DNA of 64,000 nt from Suillus spraguei (lineage: Eukaryota; Basidiomycota; Agaricomycetes; Boletales; Suillaceae), in contig JABCPU010000109.1 of assembly GCA_016800925.1 (NCBI GenBank), positions 62,001-126,000 of the forward strand, given 5' to 3'. The translations under genes and the position numbers were made by a program. The notes beneath the pieces are model-generated. The model had not been told where the DNA came from, did no database searches, and was given only the letters and a program-made list of their open reading frames with translations. Positions within the stretch are counted from its first letter, which is position 1, and the number at the start of each line of letters is the position of its first letter. Below are positions 24,004 through 36,500 of this stretch, one piece after another.

Positions 24004-24234
24004 TGATAACAGCTCCCTTTTTGGACCGTTCGTCTTCTATGATTGTTTCAGTTTTCTCCAGGTGGTAATGAACACTGATCACACTATGATATAGGTACTT
24101 CCGATTTATGTCGTTCTATGTTCTACGTGTTTGGCACATTCACGACGCCGTATTGTCCATAAAATCGCGCAGGACGCTGTCAAAGTCCATTGTGCAAAAG
24201 AGGTGTGATAGCACGCCTGACATTCATATGACCG

Positions 24235-26267
24235 TCACACAGACATCTCGATAAAATGACAGATTTTATGAGCCAAGTAATGTATAAGAAAGTTGGACTT
24301 CTGATTTGAGGAGCTCGACAGAATCTCGATTTCCGCCTTCCTTCGGATGTGGAGCATTCGCGTGAGCTCTTTTCTATGGGCACATTCAGTTATCGAGTTA
24401 CGGTATGAAATTTACACCTGCCTCCATTTCGTGGGCACAACATCGGTGGGACGGCTGAGTACCGCGAGCGCCTAGAAAGGATAATAACATAATTTAAACT
24501 CACGACGGGAAACAAAGCCCGTCTTACCTTCTTCTCATCATGCAGCGTGATTGGGATCAGTGTGTTTAAATTTATTCCAAGGCTGTGTGAGAGTGAGCCA
24601 CATCAGTAAGCACAGAGGTAGAAAGTCATCGGTATCTACTCTGCAATTTCGGATGTCCAGATGCCGAGCCATTTGATTCGTTTTGCTGCGAGTTTTTCGT
24701 TCTCATGTCGTAGGCTGTGGCTGCCGTACTTGTATACCGATAGAATATCGAGTCCATATGCATCGCCATCGACAAGTGCAACGATTGGGATACTATTGGT
24801 CGTGATAATGAGCACTTGGAAATGCTGCAGGATCAACTCACCGCGCCGGAAGATTGTCTGATAAGGTTTTCACGAGTTGTCGAGTAGCCACATCGGGATA
24901 TCCCTTACCCTGATGGAAGTATATAAGCAGCAACACGGCAGTCATACAAGTTAGTCACAGTGATTATGAGCCCGGGACCGGGAAGCGACTGATGGCTTGC
25001 AAACTGAAAACGACATAGTGTTTGAAAGACGGCCTAGAGTGGGAACTAGATTAACATCTCCTGTAAGAAACGATTTCCGGCCCGAGAAAATACCTCTTTT
25101 TCGACCACAAGAACCCATGAAATATTCCCTTTCAGATCAAATCGCTCTATAGTTTCACCCGTAGGTATCAAAGTTCCCTGACGGCTGCATCCACAATCTG
25201 GGCTTGTCTTTCTGGAAAATGAACTCACCTCTGAGTCATTAATAGAAATTACGTCGCCTTCGAGAAGGTGAATTGTCAGTCCAGTGCCACATATAAGGCC
25301 CTTCGATGCAGCGCGCTAAAAAAATTCAAGGAATCATATCCGTGATAAGGTAACAGATAGGTTACAATTTTGAGGTCGGCCCGCTCTAGGCCCAATGTCG
25401 CGGCAAGATCATCCACCAGCTGACGTTTATGAGCAAGAATGCTAACACTACGAATCCATACTCAAAAAACGCACTCGATCAACGGTTCCCTGAGCTTTGA
25501 AGAGGGGAACATCCTTGTAGTACATGTCGCTAGGAACACTGTCAGATTCTTAGTCCCTTCTCAGGTTTCATGAGATACAGATACCGCTTTGTTAATGACA
25601 CATTGTCGACTAAGGCTTGGTGAGCGAAGTCCATGACACGTAAAATCTGCGCTGTGTTTGAACGGTCATCGAGTAGAAATGAAGTCATTATGAAACGACT
25701 ACGAAACCAACCGAATGGCTTTAGACTCGCCCCTCTCCGCTTCAGAGGATATCGTATGACTCTGGTGCTAAAAACACTGGCATATCAGAGGAGTTTGCGG
25801 CAATAGCAGATTTTGGCCCGGGGTGAAGACATTACCATTCGGAGGATGTTTTGTGACGATCGACTAACTGAAGCTCGATTTTGGAATATTTTGATCTTGA
25901 ATTAATAGCTTCTTGAGAGCTCCTGGTGGACGTTGTATCAGTTCGTGAATTTCGCGGTGAACCAGCGAGCTGTTCAAGAAACGACAACGCTAGTCGTTCG
26001 ATTTTTTGTATTGCCTCAAAACTTATCGGGCCCGTCAGCAAATAATGGAGCAGTTATATATCAGACGTACCGCAAAGAGTCCTCGTTGTCTTCGACCGAT
26101 TCCTCCGAGTCTGATCCTGCCATACTTGGACATCCATCATCGGATGCGCTACGGTCGCTATCACCTTCAGAGACCTGCTCATTATGTAACTCATGGAAAT
26201 CTACATCATGAGCCTCATTAGTAGCTGGATTCTGTAAAGCCGTGTCCGTATCGAGAATTGAGGCCAT
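24235..26267 (-). CDS. SPO11: SPO11, meiotic double-strand-break transesterase, 446 aa, 14 exons
   Basis: Exons on -: 26267-26071, 26021-25836, 25776-25712, 25651-25585, 25538-25475, 25419-25366, 25315-25229, 25177-25094, 25033-24959, 24909-24842, 24792-24640, 24582-24528, 24471-24418, 24366-24235; all phases agree and total 447 codons. Spo11 (topoisomerase VI A type) cuts DNA to start meiotic recombination. Motifs: KIELQLVDR, ILRVMDFAHQALVDNVSLTKR, the catalytic tyrosine region DMYYKDVPLFKAQG (Y178/Y179), ASKGLICGTGL, IPTGETIERFDL, the TOPRIM glutamate in VLVVEKE (E266), GKGYPDVATR, and TOPRIM DxD at D324/D326. The second box reads DGDAYG where DCDPHG-type is usual. Introns are 46-60 nt. Some splice sites, mainly the last, are inferred. 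Confidence 0.9.
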
Positions 26268-26471
26268 GAATGTTGATGAAGTCTCAGAAGAGTGAAAGGG
26301 TGAGTCGTAACGCGTAGATCACGTGCTTACTAAATCAACCAACTGTGTCTGGGTTCCCAGTTGACAAGTGATACTAAGTGCAGCCAAGAACTGATATCTA
26401 ACAGAAAAGGACATTTTATTGAACCCAGAGTAAAAAACAAATAAAAGACGAAGACCAGGCAAAACTCAATG

Positions 26472-27605
26472 CTAACCCCAGGGGGAAACATCTATATCGA
26501 ACCACTTGGGCAGCCTTTCCCAGAAGTCTTCTTTTGCTGCATCAACTACTGCTCCAAACTCTACCCGACAGTGTTCGCATGTTTTCATGGGCGAAACCTC
26601 GTTCAACGCGTCATCGCGGATCTGCATCTGTTCTGCTTCGGCCATCGCGTACAGTGGGTCTGAGGTTCGATTACTGATAATACCGTTGATGTCTCGCAGA
26701 AGTTCGAACGTGATAGCCTCGAACGCAATCTGACAGGTCCTCTTGACGGGGTGGCCATCCTTGCGACGTAGACACCATCGAGAAGGTTGTCTTCCTTCCA
26801 GGTGGTTGACAATGAACGTCGAGAAAAAACGAGAAGCTTGTTCGCGACCTTTGAGAACGGCCAGAAGATCGGCGTATTCTAATCTGACGCTCGTGCCGGT
26901 GAATGGTGATACAAAACCAATCGCAGCCTCACTTGGAGTGGAACGGGTTAGGTCGTACATTGCGGATGGCAGAAGCGGCAGGTAGTCGATTTCACGAGCC
27001 AGGTTGATGATTTCTCTGATTCAAAGGGTGGTCAACATTAAGTAGGTGATCAGTTAACTCGGCTAACATGGGATGCGGCAGAGAATCGCGTGGTGTATAG
27101 GTACCATCTCGTCTGGTCATAGAGGACTCACGCGCGTCCCATTGAGTAAGGGTAGTAGGCCAGTAGTTGGAGAGTCCGCGTAAGACATCATTCCGGAGAT
27201 GGTGCACTTTGTATTTGGTTGACATGCGGAGGAGGCCTGAGAGCGTTGAGAATCCCTCTGAATCATAAGTTATGAATGATCTGTTGTATATCAGCTAGAA
27301 TGGAGAGATAAAGATACATGCTCTAACATTCCATCATACATCGCTTTCAAGAAGTGCGCTACATCTGTAGACGGGTCTGGTAAGGTAAGGACTGGGCGGT
27401 CTTCGAGTGTCGGAGTGTTGTCCAGGGAGTGTATGAGCTCATTCAGAACCTCGGAATGCCGTGCCAGAAGCCCCTGGTGAACCAAGAAATAGGACATGCC
27501 AGCAAGCAAGACTATGTTTCCGTCATTGAAGTAAAGATCTGTATTTTTGCTCGCCATGTGCACGTCGGAAGAGTGCCTATTGGTGCTGAAATCCGCCGCA
27601 TTCAT
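26472..27605 (-). CDS. BTB/POZ-domain protein, 339 aa
   Basis: Exons on -: 27605-27318, 27255-27068, 27015-26472, in frame. The BTB fold begins DLYFNDGNIVLLAGMSYFLV and HQGLLARHSEVLNELI (about residues 25-60), and continues with DVAHFLKAMYDG. After the domain come ADxx-type helical segments (GLLRMSTKYKVHHLRNDVL, INLAREIDYLPLLPSAMYDL) and a C-terminal part with CxxC-like Cys (CEHCRVEF). These FDDGN-type BTB proteins are strongly expanded in mushroom genomes; partners are mostly unknown, though BTB domains often bind cullin-3. The acceptor of intron 1 and donor of intron 2 were chosen by family fit. Confidence 0.78.
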
Positions 27606-27806
27606 GATGATTATTTGGCTTGTTCGGCGGCGTGTTTGATGGTGAAGAGCAAAGATCGATGACTTAAAGAAGCTTCAACCGTGAGAATCTTAATTTTCAG
27701 CTTGCCCTCGAGACTTAACTAACTTACTCTTCTTCAGCACATTTCTAGTTGTCTGCCCCTACTCTTGCTCTTGCACTAGCTCATCTTCTACTATCTGCTT
27801 TTCAAA

Positions 27807-29789
27807 ATGGTCGATGCTCCCAGTGTCCGTGTCGTTCCCGGTGCCCTCCCTCCTACAAAATCTCAGAAGAAAAAACGTAGATCAAACAAGCCAAAAACTG
27901 CGGACTCGCCTGCCGAAGGCTCCGTCATTATTCCAGATGCTACTTCCGCTGCTCTTGTTGATAGAGCACCAGAAGAGTCGGATGTTAAGGAGGGCACAGT
28001 CGCTCCAGACCTTGTTGCACCTTCTGAAGCTCCGACCTTTGAGGATATGACCTCCAAATCTAGTCCGGTCGTAGAACTTCTCCAGAAACGCTTAAAACCT
28101 TTGAATAAAAAGATAGTACGTGACGCTATCGTTGAGCATTCTGGCTTCGGCACCAGGTAGCTGACGTATGTCATCCAGTCCCGCATAACGAGTTATGCAA
28201 CAACGGATCACGAAAAGCTGAACGATGACCAAAAACGAAGTCTGAAGTCCCTTTCTTCGCTGGAGGCCGTTCAGAAAGAACTAGATGACCTCAAAAAATC
28301 GATCGAGGTTCGAATAATATCATCATTCACCCATCGACAACATAATAAATCTTTTTGTGTACTAGTCCCACGAAGCTGATGTTGCACGCGAAACAGCAGC
28401 AAAACGTGCAGATGCTGAAGCTGCAGAGGCTATCAGAGTCGCCAACTCTGTTGCTGCTGCCGAGGTAGGGAATTGATTGTAATTGACGGATTTTGTAGCT
28501 GAGTTTTTCCAGGCATCGTCAGTTAGCAAAGCCTCTGCTATACTGTCTCTAATCCGGTTGCATACATGTCTCTCAAATCGCCAGCCTCTTCCAGTTGTTC
28601 TTGATTTCAATGACGCCGAAGGGGAAGCAATATTTTCTGTTTGCTCATCCCTCATCACTGAGGAGTCAGAAACCAAGCAATCAATACTGTCTGGTCTATT
28701 CTCTGGACAAGGCGACTTCAATGGTGTTTCGTGTAAGAACATCCCTCGAATGAAACAACCCAGTATCAGGCTGACAGTCTGATAGATGCAAGGCTACTGG
28801 ATGTTGTGCAGTGCTTCCTCAACCCCCCACGTGAACCGACACCTTTACCGGCGGAGCCCGATGCAGCAACGGAAGTTGCTTCTGAGCCTTCAAGTCACTC
28901 GCACACCGAATCCCAGCCTATTACCGGCATTCCCACTACCAGTAGTCTGAGTGGCACTGGTAGCTTCCATTTCATGCAAGCGAGCGAGCTTGAGACCGCC
29001 GATTTTGAGAATACTGCAGAGTGGGTTGAGAAATCCGAGGCTGAAGTGACGCAGAATGGTATACTCGAGCACGAAGAACCTACACCTTCAGCTGTGGAAG
29101 CCAATGTAAGTTGGATATTCGCTCAAAGATGTAGTGTGCTTCGAATTATAACGACCATTGATTCCACAGGGTACACCTGCGCAGCCCATTGATTGGGCTG
29201 AGGCAGACGAGGAAGGTGGTCTGCCATCGATCGCAAACCTACAAGCAAGTTTTGCGCCTTCAGGATCAGCCACTCCTGTTGCTGAACTACCTGCACCTGT
29301 GAATGGCGTCGAAGTTGTCGCTGGTGCTGCCCTGGAACCTGAGAATGATGGCTTCACACAGCCACGAGGTCGCGGACGTGGCAGAGGTTTCCGTGGTGAT
29401 GGACGTGGTGGGCGTGGTGGCTACCGTGGGCGGGGTGATTTCCGCGGCGGCGATCGAGGGAACTTCCGTGGTGGTTACCGAGGCGGCGAGCGCGGTGGTG
29501 TGTCTTGATGATCTTGTTCACAATATTCACTCACCCCATTTTTCGCAGGTTACCGTGGTGAACGTGGTGAGCGGTTCGAGCGTGGTGAACGGGGTGAGCG
29601 TGGCGAACGAGTCGAGCGGGGTGGCCGGTCTGATGGCGACTGGCGAAGCGATGAAAATCGTGGACGTGGCAGGGGACGCGGGCGTGGACGTGGAGATAGG
29701 GGAGGTGAGTAAACCATAATATTGACTGCATCGATTTCTGAGATGAATGCCCAGGATATCATGAGGCGCGCGGAGCTCCTCCTTCCTAA
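27807..29789 (+). CDS. RGG-box protein with coiled coil, probable RNA-binding, 533 aa
   Basis: Exons: 27807-28115, 28179-28307, 28366-28464, 28513-28730, 28778-29105, 29170-29497, 29549-29704, 29755-29789; phases agree. The N-terminus is basic (KSQKKKRRSNKPK). Residues about 95-175 form a charged helical region (DHEKLNDDQKRSLKSL, EADVARETAAKRADAEAAEA). The middle is acidic and Ser/Thr-rich, with WAEADEEGGLPS. The end is an RGG/RG tract (GRGRGRGFRGDGRGGRGGYR ... ERGERGERG). The layout (N-terminal helical dimerisation region, acidic linker, RGG tail) recalls caprin-like stress-granule proteins, but I did not recognise a defined domain. The RGG tract would bind RNA and be an arginine-methylation target. 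Confidence 0.75.
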
Positions 29790-31156
29790 GGGTAATTTTT
29801 GTGAACGCAAACAGGTGTTGAAGGCCTCATAGATCACGTCCCGAGCCTCTGACCACAGTTACATGCATTGCTATGGTATATGTTTTTGATGTATGTACGC
29901 CTTACCTTCACGTGAAATGACTTCCCGGTTTTTGCTATTTTAGTTTGGATGCTCATGTTGTGATATCAGTGGTTATGTATCTATTGTGTCAATCGATGGA
30001 ATATTCAGCCAGCGGTGGGCCAAGACCCGACGCTGCACATGTCTGCTGGGTAGTACACGTTCGGAACGTCTACAACAAGTCTTCTTGCTCATCGTTAGTG
30101 ACATACCAGGCTGTCCGAGTACCCACTATTTCGCTCGATATTACCACCAGAGTATGTTGCTTGTGGTGAGTCGTCAGGAGTCTCGTGCTCCCAGAAAAAG
30201 TTAAACCATTGAAACCGTCATTTCCGAGTCCATATCTCCTCAAATGTTGACCGTTCACTCTGGTAGGCTACCCTTGACCATTTAGATGATCGACAAACCG
30301 CGTACTTACCATGGCAGGTAGACACCCTTGGATCAATACCGGTGGCGAACTCTCGACTTCTCAAACCTTGTAAGTCAAATCTCAGGAGAATGAATCACCA
30401 AAGCTTTCTTGCCTACACATCAATGATGGTTCATTTGACCGTCCCAATCGGACAACCCACCTCTTACAAAGATTTATGACATGTCCACCTGCAGGTCTCC
30501 CGCGTTTTCCCCCACTACAGCTACTTTTCCTTATCTCGGGACCGGTACCATCATAATTGTATACTGTCTTCGTGTTCCCGCCCCTATACGTGATTTAGTT
30601 GAATCGATGACCTCCTTGCTGGAGTACGCTTGGCAAGGGTTTGACATCATGCTCACCTTCCCATGTTGCGGAAATTGACTGCGCGCCGGAAAAAACCACA
30701 AATTGATCGTGATTTGGCGGTGATAGTAGGTGCATCTTTCCAGGTGCCACGTGGTAGAGTTTCAGACGCACACTAGTACTGCTGAGCACTGATCATCATG
30801 ATAGACATCGCACACCTGACGTTATTTCGGACATCTCTTATGGGTGTGACCCCTTTGCAAGCCAAGTACGATAGACTTCATTTGCGTACGTGCTGTTATT
30901 CTGAAACCCCTGAGCTGCTTTTAGTTGATTATATTTTTGAAACTCAGCTATGAGGCTAAAGCATAGAAAGCCGTGCGCGCTAATCTTTCTGCCAGTGCAA
31001 AATCAGTAATGTTCTCTCTTCACGATATGTTCCGTTATATGTGTTACACAGGATCAATCGATCACCGGTCGTCATAACAATTTTGTTATCCAAAGATGAA
31101 GGACCACTGGATGAGCGCTAGCTTTACCCTCTTTTCTTCCCTTAAGCCAGGCTAAC
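29790..31156. other. Intergenic, no gene recognised
   Basis: 1.37 kb between the RGG gene and membrane-protein gene E. Only short unsupported ORFs. From about 31020 onward the sequence begins to match the region upstream of gene F (from about 39955), so the duplication took the promoter with it. Confidence 0.55.
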
Positions 31157-33001
31157 ATGTCGTCCGTTTCATTTCTCATCGATGATAAATCTCCTCTAAT
31201 ACACTATGATTCTACTTGGGCTGCTGGGAACTCTGGAGATGACTCTTTAGCAGACCAGTCTGTGTTTTTATGTCATCCACCTTGCGATTGATGAATAACA
31301 ACTATTCTCAGATACTTCCGCGGGACATTTCAGACGTCGATCATAACAAACAGTATCGCTACTTTCTCCTTCAACGGCACGGCCTTCTCGATATACGGTG
31401 CAAAAAGGGGCAACCATGGTAGTTACACCGTGACGGTTGACGGTTACGATTACGTGGGATACACTGCTTACAGTGGCCAATCCAATATCAGTCTGTTTCA
31501 ACAAGTGCTCTTCAATCGGAGCGGCTTAACACAAGAGTTACATACGATATCACTTACAAACACTGGGGTCACCGGCAGTGGGAATCCTTATGTTGATATC
31601 GATATGGTAGAGTGTGTCTAATAATTGACTCGTTCAACGATTCATTATTGTCGTTGATCAAAAGGTGACCTGGCAGACCGAATTTAACGGGACACAACTA
31701 GTAACGGAGACGGTCGATGACGCAGACACTAGATTTCAGTACCAGGAGCCAGGGTGGAATACGAACCCCACTGGTGTGAACCTCTTCAATAATGGTAGTG
31801 GACAGTGAGTATATCTCTTGCGCTGTCACGGAGATTTTCTACAACGTCGTTTAGTTCCACAAGTATTAGTAATGCCAGTGTGACCTTAACATTCACAGTG
31901 AGTGCTGAGAGCCAAAAATTATCCATAGTCATGCTGACGGATAATTCAAGGGCATGTCACGTAGCCATGAACGCACTTGGAATTCCCAACTAACATGCAA
32001 CCTCTTATAAAGCTGAATCTGTGAGTGTCTTTGGCACTGTAGGCCCTAGCAACGGTCTATATAGCGTTTCTCTCGACTCTCAACCAGCCTATCAGTATAA
32101 TGCTTCCACATACTTAACTTTCTATGAAGTCATGCTTTATCATGCAGACAATCTGGGCCCTGGTCAGCATCAGCTGACCCTCATGAACCTTCCTGATACA
32201 AACGGACAATCACTCAACATAGACTACGCACAGCTCATATCAAGGTGAGTATTTCACACATTCCCATACGTCATGATGTTAATTGAATGGAAACTACAAT
32301 TCTTCTAGTTCGTCAGGAACTTCACTGTCAAAGTGCGTCCGTCGATCAACTTCCCCCACACACAAATTAGTTAACCATTACATGTTTGCAGCGTCAACAC
32401 AGTCTCAACTTCAACGTGAGATATGTAAATTACTTTCAACTATCTCATTAACTTATACGCTAGGCAGAGCTCGAGGTTTAGGTTCTGGGGCCATTGCTGG
32501 TATCGTCGTGGCTGTCGGTGTGGCTCTCTGTACATCTGCAGCTGCGTTCTTCTTTTATCGGCGGTGGAAATCGGCACAAGGAGCGTCGCAGGACTTCTAC
32601 CGGATTAGTACGTTTCAACACCCCCTAGAAAAGGCTGATATCAGCACTTCTTCCTCGGTGGAGATAGGCAATGCTAGCCCCGCCAGACAACACACATTGA
32701 CCCAAGGCGCTTCTCAGGGAGCTTCATGGCAGTCTTATCAACAGGGAGACCATGACTCTCAGAGTTTGTCTCGTACTGCAAATAGACTACGCGTCATTAG
32801 CTCTAGCATGCCCACTGAGGACGAAATCGTAGTAAGCTCACCAACACAATCTCCGGTTCATGAGGTAGGAGCCATATTTTGTGTCTCCGCTTTAATGAAC
32901 CACTTTATTTAACTCTTCTTACAGTCAGGAAGTTCACGCCGCCCTCTACCGGAAGCTCCAGGTACTGAGCAAAATATATTCCAGTTGCCAGTACCTGATG
33001 A
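31020..33001 (+). repeat. Segmental duplication, left copy
   Basis: This block, plus its 3' end displaced to 38303-38470 by a copia element, aligns through nearly its whole length with 39955-42140. Exons, introns, the upstream TTTACCCTCTTTTCTTCCC tract and about 50 bases of 3' flank are shared. Differences are mostly substitutions and small indels. Confidence 0.85.
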
Positions 33002-33247
33002 TATCAAAATATGTTCCTCTTATCTATCATTACATACTTATCATACACGTTTCATCCACGTTCATATTTTTGTTCTCCGTTCAAACGATCCTCTAATATT
33101 CAGCGTCCATAGAATTCTTTTCCCTCAGTCTTTCCAACTAAGACTGAGGTGAGCTACTTACTACGACTTGAACATCATACTTAGTACTAACGATGTATAG
33201 TTATCACTCTCTCTCGTTTCTAGTTCGAGTCTTGTCGCCTTTTCACA
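33002..33247 (+). repeat. Copia 5' LTR with internal intron-like segment
   Basis: 246 bp. It contains a canonical-looking 52-nt intron at 33149-33200: donor GTGAGC, branch-like TACTAAC, acceptor TATAG. After the LTR, GGTCATGAGCCC could be a degenerate primer-binding site. Confidence 0.85.
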
Positions 33248-33500
33248 GGTCATGAGCCCTGGCTCAGACTAGGACTTTCATTCGTTTTCCCTCCTACCCA
33301 TCCTACATCTGAGCCTTCCGATTCTTTCCAAACTGGAACAAGGCCGCCCCGTATCGCCGCTAGATCCTTGGATCCTTCTTATCGCTCTACCTCCGTTGCC
33401 ACCGCTGACGCCCATTCTTTCATCTCAACTGATACTTAATTTGCCCATTCCTCCTGCTTCGCTGACGCCATCATTGTCACACTCGTCGTTATCATCCGGA

Positions 33501-36500
33501 ATGTCTACATCAAATATCCGAATCCCTTCCTCGTTTCCTCACCCTCCACTTGATGCCAATGGTTCAAATTACTCGTCGTGGGTCACATCTATGGACCTTT
33601 GGCTTTTGTTGTTCAATCTGTGGCGCCTCCTCATCGGTGACGAGAAGGAACCACACCCCCCAGTAAAGCTCGCTAATGAATCTGATGCAGCTTTTACATA
33701 AGCAACGTGTTACCACTCATGATGCCAGTACAGATGTCGTTTCTTTCCGTGAACGACAGAGTATCACGAAGGGTCTTTTGGGCATGGCTGTCCATTCTAG
33801 TGATCTAATTCACTTTACGGGCATCTCAGACCCTGCTCTTGTTTGGAAGGCACTCGAGAACAAGTACCAGGCTACTATTGGCATTCGTTTCACTCGCCTC
33901 ATGGGTCGTGTCTTTGATCTTCCAAACGCATCAGACAGCAACTCGCTCACGCAGTCAATCAAGGAGATCACTGACATTAAGGCACAGTTTAAGGCCATTG
34001 AGTCAGCAGAATGGAAGTGTAATGAGTATACTCTCGTACAGGCACTACTTCGTGCATTACCAGACTTCTATGCCCCGCTCTCGCAACTCATACTTCATAG
34101 TGCTGATGCGAATGCTGGAAAGCTCACGCTTGAAGGTGTTGTTAGTCAGATCCGGAATTCTGAACAATACTATGCGAGTTTTGGATCCAATAACCCTCAT
34201 GCGCACCATACTGCCAAACCAGGCAAGCCAGCTGACTGTCCCAAGCCGAAGGACCTTGACGCAGCCAAAGGAGACAAGTGGGAACTCTTGTGGCGCTCGA
34301 CATGTGGATTCTGTAAGCGCACAGGACATATTTGGTACAACTGCCGTACTCGTCTAGCAAAGACAGACTCTCCAATCACGTCAGCGCAAACTCTTTCATC
34401 AACCTCACAGATCACTGATCTACCAACTCCTGCTCTAGTGCAACATGACACCATCCCATCATTCCTCCGTCTACCTATGCATGAAGCCAGTTTCTCTAAT
34501 ACGAGCAATAGTTCTTTCTCCTTCCATGTAGATTCTGCCGCAACTGCACATATGGAATCGGACCACTCCCTATTTACTCGCTACGCTCCCTATAATCCAC
34601 CCTTAACAGTGAAACTTGCAAATGATGATGTCGTTTTTGCTCTGGGCTGGGGGATTATAAAGTTAGTGCTCAACAATGATGGAAGATGGGAGCCTATTGG
34701 GCTGCCTTTTCTACATGTTCCCGATCTGCAATGCACTTTGATATCTGTCTCAGCTCTTGCATCGGAGGGTATCTTCTTTGAAACGAATGCGAAAGGAGCC
34801 CGTATACACCGAACAGATGGTGCCACCATTGCCCAAGTTAATTGTACTGATGGGTTATACTATCTTCGTGCAAAGTACAGCCGTGACCATATTGCCTTCG
34901 CCGCCAAGGCTTTGTCAAACATGCCACTACCAGCAGCAGTTTGGCATGCACGAATGGGTCATGCAGCTAATACTACCTTGCACAAAGCTGAAAAGGTGGT
35001 CACTGGACTTGTTCTTGCTGATAATAGGCCAGATCAACCTATGGAACATGGTGCCGATCACATTGAATGTCAGTCATGTCTGATGGGAAAACACAAGCGC
35101 TTCCCCTTCCCATCACATGCTCGTCACCGTGCCACCCACATTGCAGAACTCATTCATACAGACGTCTGGGGACCTATTGACACTGCTACTGCATCTGGAG
35201 AAATATATTTTGTTGCATTCACAGACGACTTCTCCCGTTACTCGACAATCTATCTCATCAAACACAAAAGTGATTGTTTTCTCGCCTACAAAAATACATC
35301 ATTTGGATCGAGAAGCAGTCGGGTCAGCAAGTAAAGCACCTCCGCAGTGACAATGGTGGTGAATATATCTCCAGCACTGTCACCAAATTCCTGCATGACA
35401 AGGGTATAGAACATGAACTTTCGATGCCACATACTGCAGAGCAAAATGGGGTCGCTGAGCGTGGACATCAGACTATCGTCACACGTGCTTTGAGTGCACA
35501 CCATCATAGTGGATTCCCGCGATCATTTTGGGGCTATGCTACCTTGAATTCAGCATACATAAAGAATCTCCTTCCGTCATCAGCCATTGAGGAGAAGACA
35601 CCCTTTGAACTCTTCCATGGATATCCCCCTGATGTCACACATCTGCGCCCATTTGGCTGTCTTGCTTATGCACATGTTCCGGATGCTACACGACACAAGT
35701 ATGACTATGTGTCACGATGGTGTTTTTTACTTGGTCACATCAAGGATGCTGGTTATTTGCTATGGGATCCGACAGCACAGAAAATTGTTCGGTCCCGAAA
35801 TGTTCACTTTGATGAGAATATTTTCTATGGAACTCCTAACTCAGTGATCTCTCCACTCGTTGAACTCTATAATCAGCGTATCCACATACAAGAATCTGTG
35901 GATATGCCAACTGTCATAGTACAAGACTCAAGGAGCAGAGAAGATTCGGGCATCTCCATTCCAAAGATTACAAGGACACCTATACCATTGACAACTACTG
36001 TTTCAGTGGGAGTTTCACCTCTCATAACACCCATAGTATCTGCTGAACCACCTCTCCCATTCCCACAAACTGATGAAAACGGAATAGACCAAGCTGCGAC
36101 ACCTGCTGTGGAGGAATCATCAAGTATCGTCTCAATCCCTGAACCTTTCCCACGCCGTTCGACTTGTCAACGTGTTGAGACTACACTCCCTCTTCCCCGT
36201 TCTGTTGCAAACCCAGCCAAGCCTAATGTTCCCGTCAATCGACGCTGGACATATGTTCCAATTCACTCACATACAGACTCAGAAGTGCAGTCATCTGAAA
36301 CCATCACAGAACATTCTGCAATGCTAGGATCCGCTCAGAATATGACTGATGGACGAAAACAACCCCCACAAACACTATCTGAAGCTCACACATCTAGTGA
36401 GGAGTCTGCATTCTGGGAGAGTGCTATGATAGAGGAACTAGCTTCACTACAAGAGAAAGGAACTGGTGTACTCGTTCCACTACCTCCTGGTCGGAAGGCA

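Noticed and set aside
33396..33500. Longer copia Gag N-terminus from a TTG
   Set aside because: First ATG in frame is 33501; the upstream part is low-complexity leader sequence.
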